Of a stretch of DNA of 5,352 bases, positions 4,656 through 5,352 are shown piece after piece. The notes under the pieces were generated by a model, which made no database searches, had not been told where the DNA came from, and saw nothing but the letters and a program-made list of their open reading frames with translations. How positions within the stretch are numbered: position 1 is the first letter of the stretch; each line of letters begins with the position of its first letter. Position numbers and translations under genes: made by a program. The DNA comes from Rickettsiales bacterium (GTDB lineage: Bacteria > Pseudomonadota > Alphaproteobacteria > Rs-D84). Where the stretch lies: NCBI GenBank assembly GCA_031259745.1, contig JAIRLB010000078.1, positions 1 through 5,352 on the forward strand, in the 5' to 3' direction.

Positions 4656-5352
4656 ATGACGGATTTGTTTCATAAGCTTTTGATATTGCGAACGCCTGGA
4701 ATCGGCCCGGTTAAATATGCGGACTTGATTCGCAAATTTGGCGGCGCGGCATCGGCGGCGGATTCATTGGCTCATAATCAAGAATTCAAAGACTCCGTAT
4801 ATAAGGAAATAGAGCAGGCCGAAGTACTCGGGATAAAATACCTGTGCGATGACGATGCGTTGTATCCGCCCAATCTTCGCAAAATAAAAAATCATCCGCC
4901 CATTCTGACAGTTCGTGGAAATATGGATGTATTGTCCAAACCGGCCGTGGCAATGGTCGGTACGCGTCATGCGACAGGGGCGGGCCTGAAATTTGTGTCG
5001 GAACTGGCAGAATCTTTTGCCGGACACGGCCATGCGGTCGTCAGCGGCATGGCCATGGGCACGGATTCCGCAGCGCATGCGGGGGCGTTGCGCGCCGCCG
5101 GCGATTCGCGGACAATTGCCGTCTTGGCTGGCGGCGCGGATTATATATGGCCGTTGGAAAATGAATCTCTGTACCGCAAAATAATAGAACGCGGCGCCGT
5201 TGTCAGCGAAATGCCCGTTGGCCTGCAACCGATGGCAAGCAATTTTATCCAACGCAATCGCTGGATTGCCGGATTGGCCGACAGGCTGATTCTAGGCGAG
5301 GCCGATCTGAAATCGGGCAGCATGACCACGGCGCGATTCGCAATCGAATACG
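4656..5352 (+). CDS. dprA: DNA-processing protein DprA (Smf), 3' partial
   Basis: DprA binds incoming single-stranded DNA in the cytoplasm and loads RecA on it during natural transformation. It is also widespread in species not known to be competent. The 232 visible residues begin with a helix-hairpin-helix/SAM-like region (LRTPGIGPVKYADLIRKFGG, 11–30). The Rossmann-like DprA domain follows: AMVGTRHATGAG (99–110, with the conserved Arg104), VVSGMAMGTDSAAHAGAL (128–145), TIAVLAGGADYIWPLENESLY (153–173), SEMPVGLQPMASNFIQRNRWIAGLAD (184–209), and LKSGSMTTARFA (218–229). The usual ARGID is AMGTD here. The frame is still open at the window end; the rest of the Rossmann domain and any C-terminal winged-helix domain are outside. 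The start is the first in-frame ATG before the conserved LRTPGIG, but it has no ribosome binding site. Confidence 0.95.
   Translation, partial: MTDLFHKLLILRTPGIGPVKYADLIRKFGGAASAADSLAHNQEFKDSVYKEIEQAEVLGIKYLCDDDALYPPNLRKIKNHPPILTVRGNMDVLSKPAVAMVGTRHATGAGLKFVSELAESFAGHGHAVVSGMAMGTDSAAHAGALRAAGDSRTIAVLAGGADYIWPLENESLYRKIIERGAVVSEMPVGLQPMASNFIQRNRWIAGLADRLILGEADLKSGSMTTARFAIEY

Noticed and set aside
4764..5252. 162-codon minus-strand frame opposite dprA
   Set aside because: dprA on the plus strand carries all family signatures, so the antisense frame is a GC-driven shadow.

Overview
The window looks like bacterial chromosomal DNA from an alphaproteobacterium, most likely an uncultured, gut- or animal-associated lineage with a small, moderately AT-rich genome. 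This rests on three things: a plsY–dprA neighbourhood common in Proteobacteria, an exported protein family (3675–4487) that I associate from memory with such lineages, and a cysteine-rich 'CPAGTY' modular surface-type protein (2–949) of the kind abundant in them. The taxonomic call is an inference from protein families, not a database match.

Layout, left to right. (1) 2–949 (+): the 3' part of a large Cys-rich repeat protein, cut by the window edge. It is followed by an out-of-frame, start-less copy of the same terminal module (about 951–1100), probably the remnant of a paralogue. (2) 1186–2079 (+): an orphan, lysine-rich, probably coiled-coil protein with its own extended -10 promoter and a clear intrinsic terminator (2161–2199). 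(3) 2200–2445: a non-coding stretch with a strong small hairpin. (4) 2446–2703 (-): rpsT (ribosomal protein S20), starting at GTG, with a probable leader of about 137 nt. (5) 2704–3002: a divergent intergenic region serving rpsT and plsY. (6) 3003–3590 (+): plsY, the acyl-phosphate:glycerol-3-phosphate acyltransferase. (7) 3675–4487 (+): a secreted or membrane-attached protein of unknown function with its own extended -10 promoter and a textbook terminator (4520–4550). (8) 4656–5352 (+): dprA, cut by the right edge, with no Shine-Dalgarno and a -10 element placed so that the mRNA may be leaderless.

The right half is ordinary housekeeping: phospholipid synthesis (PlsY), translation (S20), and ssDNA/RecA handling in natural transformation (DprA). 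The usual plsY–dprA pairing is interrupted by the lineage-specific exported gene, which sits in its own promoter-terminator unit, so dprA must be transcribed separately. The left half (Cys-rich protein, paralogue relic, AT-rich orphan) has the look of accessory DNA. I saw no tRNA, rRNA, CRISPR array, transposase or convincing insertion sequence.
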